From positions 1-40,866 of the forward strand of contig CALMVQ010000160.1 in NCBI GenBank assembly GCA_937873135.1: a stretch of 40,866 nucleotides of DNA, in the 5' to 3' direction. Shown here piece after piece: positions 38,664-40,866 of the stretch. A model generated the notes under the pieces. It was not told where the DNA came from. It did no database searches and was given only the letters and a program-made list of their open reading frames with translations. Source of the DNA: an uncultured Scytonema sp. (GTDB taxonomy: Bacteria > Cyanobacteriota > Cyanobacteriia > Cyanobacteriales > Nostocaceae). How positions within the stretch are numbered: position 1 is the stretch's first letter; the number at the start of each line of letters is the position of its first letter. A program made the translations under genes and the position numbers.

Positions 38664-38724
38664 GTTAGTTGTTAGTGGTTCTTAGTGCTTTTTGACAAAT
38701 AACAACTAACCACTAACAACTAAC
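38664..38724. repeat. Inverted CTAACAA-type repeats upstream of miaA
   Basis: GTTAGTTGTTAGTGGTT (38664-38680) is the exact reverse complement of AACCACTAACAACTAAC (38708-38724), giving a 17-bp stem with a 27-base loop. Further CTAACAA units continue to the miaA ATG. It lies in the divergent gyrB-miaA promoter region. Confidence 0.75.
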
Positions 38725-38740
38725 AACCAACTACTAACAA

Positions 38741-39646
38741 ATGACTAAATTAATTGTGATTTGTGGCGCAACGGCGACAGGTAAGTCGGGATTAGCTTTG
38801 GCTTTAGCGGCACGATTGGGTTGTATTATCATTAGTGCGGATTCACGACAGGTGTACCGTAATTTTGATATTGGCACGGCTAAACCAACAGCAGATGAGC
38901 AGAAGTTAGTACCGCACTATCTCATTAATATCTGCAACCCAACTGATACAATGACAGTGGCAGACTACCAACAGCAGGCTCAAACATTAATTTCTTCTCT
39001 TAGCTCCCCTGATTATCCTGCTCCTCCCCTCTTCGTTGGTGGTACTGGTTTATATATACGCTCTGTGACACGGGGGATGAAGATTCCGAGAGTCGCACCA
39101 CAGCAGGAATTGCGATCGCAGTTAGAATCTCTCGGGCAATACCAACTTTACACCATGCTGCAGCAAGTCGATCCGATTGCCTCACAAAAGATTCATCCCC
39201 ACGATCTAGTGCGAACTTTAAGAGCATTGGAAGTATTTTATGTTACAGGTTCTCCTCTTTCCGATCAACAAGGCGAAAACCCTCCAAACTATCCCATCCT
39301 ACAAATAGGTTTAGATTGCGACTCTGCTCACCTTACCCACCGCATTGCCCGACGAACAGAGAAAATGATTGCAGATGGCTTAGTGACAGAAGTGGAATAT
39401 CTTTGCCAGAAATATGGCAGCGACTTACCTTTACTAAAGACTTTAGGGTATCAAGAAATCAAGCAATATTTAGCAGGAGAAAATTCTTTAGATAAAGCTC
39501 AAGAATTAACAGTTTTGCACACGCGGCAATTTGCCAAGCGACAACGCACTTGGTTCAAAGCATATCCGGAAATTGAGTGGTTTGATGCTGAGAGTTCTGA
39601 GTTGGTAGAAAAAGTGTGGCAACGAGTGCAGGAGTTTATCATTTAA
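38741..39646 (+). CDS. miaA: tRNA dimethylallyltransferase
   Basis: 301 residues. It adds a dimethylallyl group to N6 of A37 in tRNAs that read UNN codons. The P-loop GATATGKSG (9-17), SADSRQVYRNFDIGTAKPT, FVGGTGLYIRSV and HTRQFAKRQRTWFK are family signatures. The ATG lies at the end of a run of CTAACAA repeats, with no clear Shine-Dalgarno sequence, but MTKLIVICGATATGKS is the family N-terminus. Confidence 0.96.
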   Translation: MTKLIVICGATATGKSGLALALAARLGCIIISADSRQVYRNFDIGTAKPTADEQKLVPHYLINICNPTDTMTVADYQQQAQTLISSLSSPDYPAPPLFVGGTGLYIRSVTRGMKIPRVAPQQELRSQLESLGQYQLYTMLQQVDPIASQKIHPHDLVRTLRALEVFYVTGSPLSDQQGENPPNYPILQIGLDCDSAHLTHRIARRTEKMIADGLVTEVEYLCQKYGSDLPLLKTLGYQEIKQYLAGENSLDKAQELTVLHTRQFAKRQRTWFKAYPEIEWFDAESSELVEKVWQRVQEFII

Positions 39647-39715
39647 TAGCTGAATGTTACTCAGAAAGATAAATTTATAACCAGAGTCTTCTTATTTAAA
39701 TATCCTGTTTGCAAA

Positions 39716-40423
39716 ATGAAATATAGAATAAAAATCATATTATTTACTTCTCTTTTCCTTAATATTCTGTTTTTTGCCTTGATAACTTTCTTTGTTCAAA
39801 GAAAAGGAGGTTTATCATATTTAACAGCTAAAATTTTTCATAAAGTTAATTTTGATAATTCAGGCAAAACTGTTTACCATCCTGCATATCTCAATAAAAA
39901 AAGCCAGTTTGAGACACTTCCTAAATCAGACTTAGGAATTATTTTTTTAGGTGATAGCTTAACTGATGAAGGCGAATGGACAGAGTTGTTGGGAACAAAG
40001 ATCCAAAAACGTGGTATTGGCGGTGATACAACAGATAGAATGTTAAATCGTCTAAACGAAATAATAGAATCCAAGCCAAAAAAAATTTTCTTGATGGTTG
40101 GTATTAATGACTTGATAAATGAGGGGAGAACTGTAGAAAAAACTTCGGAATACTACAAAATGATTATTGCGGTTTTTCGCAATAAAATACCAAATACAGA
40201 AGTCTTTATTCAAAGCGTTTTACCTATAAACAATCAAGTGACTCGTTATTGGCAAAACATTAACAAAGTAGTAGAATTGAATTCACAATTAATAGATTTG
40301 GCTAAAGATTTTGGATATCAATACATAGATGTGTATTCTCATTTATCAGACTCTCAAAATCAATTAGATCCTCAATATACATTTGATGGAGTTCATTTAA
40401 ATGGTCAAGGATACTTAGTTTGA
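39716..40423 (+). CDS. SGNH/GDSL hydrolase, C-terminus cut by a premature stop
   Basis: 235 residues. An N-terminal membrane segment (IILFTSLFLNILFFALITFF) anchors or exports it. GDSL block I is FLGDSLTDEG (Ser81), then RGIGGDTTDR, the GxND block VGINDL (N131), and D224-x-x-H227 in FDGVHLN: a complete catalytic set. Such enzymes hydrolyse esters of lipids or sugars. The frame ends in TGA after GQGYLV; reading through gives KEAIQKYVV and TAG at 40451-40453, the normal family end (TGG would restore a tryptophan). The loss of about ten residues may or may not abolish activity. Confidence 0.82.
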   Translation: MKYRIKIILFTSLFLNILFFALITFFVQRKGGLSYLTAKIFHKVNFDNSGKTVYHPAYLNKKSQFETLPKSDLGIIFLGDSLTDEGEWTELLGTKIQKRGIGGDTTDRMLNRLNEIIESKPKKIFLMVGINDLINEGRTVEKTSEYYKMIIAVFRNKIPNTEVFIQSVLPINNQVTRYWQNINKVVELNSQLIDLAKDFGYQYIDVYSHLSDSQNQLDPQYTFDGVHLNGQGYLV

Positions 40424-40586
40424 AAAGAAGCCATTCAAAAATATGTCGTCTAGCGCTTCCGTCTTAGCTCCCCGACTTCGCAGAAGTTGTTGGGATCTCG
40501 TTTTTCACGAATGATTGATGACTGCTATGTGTAAGCATTGCTTTAAGTAGCCATAATAAATTGTGTACACGTTACGTCGGCGCAAC
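40424..40586. other. Spacer with the severed 3' end of the GDSL gene
   Basis: 40424-40453 still encodes the last nine residues of the hydrolase in frame after the TGA. On the minus strand a start-less frame continues across 40490-40620 (YELTIAELRRRNVYTIYYGY) and ends at a stop; it is not recognised and may be another relic. Confidence 0.4.
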
Positions 40587-40805
40587 TCAGCAATCGTGAG
40601 TTCGTAATTGGGGTAAGCGCGTAAACGTGTTCATAGTCTGCTCCTGTAAAGAACTGTAAAGAATGCCAACTAAAAGGCGTTGTTGTTTTTCCGAGCCAAA
40701 ATTATCCACAGGCGCATCATCTTCAGTAACTAGCTTCTTGGCATCTGGTACATAGTAATCGTCATCAGCGAGCAAAACTTGCTTAACCATAAGTTTGTCC
40801 ACCAC
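40587..40805 (-). pseudogene. Uma2 family endonuclease, N-terminal fragment
   Basis: 72 codons. KQVLLADDDYYVPDAKKLVT, DNFGSEKQQRLLVGILYSSL is the N-terminal portion of Uma2/DUF820 proteins, after which the frame departs into NTFTRLPQLRTHDC and stops. The nuclease core (P-D...E) is missing, so it cannot be active. Its ATG at 40805 (MVDKLMVKQV) is the family start. Confidence 0.65.
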
Positions 40806-40832
40806 TTGAGAGCATTATTTTTAGGTTAGTTC

Positions 40833-40866
40833 CAATACGGTTCGGATAAGCAGGGGGGGCAGGGGG
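40833..40866 (+). mobile_element. Left terminus of a second MITE-like element D (runs off the window)
   Basis: CAATACGGTTCGGATAAGCAG starts at 40833 and continues with G-rich sequence to the window edge. It is 17 of 18 identical to the terminus at 14482-14499. Confidence 0.6.

Overview
The window comes from a filamentous, almost certainly heterocyst-forming cyanobacterium (Nostocales; genus not resolved). Evidence: the HIP1 octamer GCGATCGC recurs throughout, intergenic DNA is full of short iterated and palindromic repeats, and there are nifV-nifZ-nifT genes, a high-light-inducible protein, a group 1 sigma factor of cyanobacterial type, DUF1822/DUF2949/Asr1405-type proteins and a GyrB intein. 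No tRNA, rRNA, full-length insertion sequence or multi-repeat CRISPR array was seen.

Layout. 1-360: end of a WD40 protein. 361-1201: gene-free, with two small TIR-bounded elements. 1202-4732 (minus): nitrogen-fixation accessory block, read as Asr1405-type protein, DUF2949, nifV, nifZ, nifT, then a thioredoxin-like [2Fe-2S] protein. 5268-9863: patchwork accessory region with a shortened DUF1822 gene, WD40 and Uma2 remnants, a VapBC-type toxin-antitoxin pair bracketed by two 35-bp CRISPR-repeat-like sequences, a 2OG-Fe(II) oxygenase and a GNAT/DUF1778 (TacTA-type) pair. 9922-14250: sugar-type solute-binding protein, MFS transporter, hemagglutinin-domain relic, HAD phosphatase. 14483-14620: MITE-like insertion with a 12-bp target duplication. 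14663-18984 (minus): accD, small DUF2007-like protein, prepilin peptidase, small unknown protein, leuB. 19836-23993 (plus): acyltransferase, then an ABC-2-type ATPase/permease pair. 24001-26299 (minus): sucC/sucD-like pair with altered catalytic residues. 27418-32673: TPR protein, response regulator, gyrA/parC-type subunit, unknown small ORF, HLIP gene. 32872-34047: sigA with a 1.6-kb gene-free upstream region. 35683-38520: gyrB with an in-frame HNH intein. 38741-40866: miaA, a GDSL hydrolase shortened by a stop codon, an Uma2 fragment, and the edge of a second copy of the MITE.

How the genes fit together. NifV makes homocitrate for the nitrogenase cofactor, with NifZ and NifT as accessories. 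LeuB (leucine), AccD (fatty acids), MiaA (tRNA), SigA and the gyrase/topoisomerase subunits are housekeeping. The SucCD-like pair would sit in the TCA branch but lacks the usual phospho-histidine chemistry. The most unusual points are the repeat-derived segment inside the gyrB intein, the CRISPR-like repeats around the toxin-antitoxin pair, and several datable small-repeat insertions.
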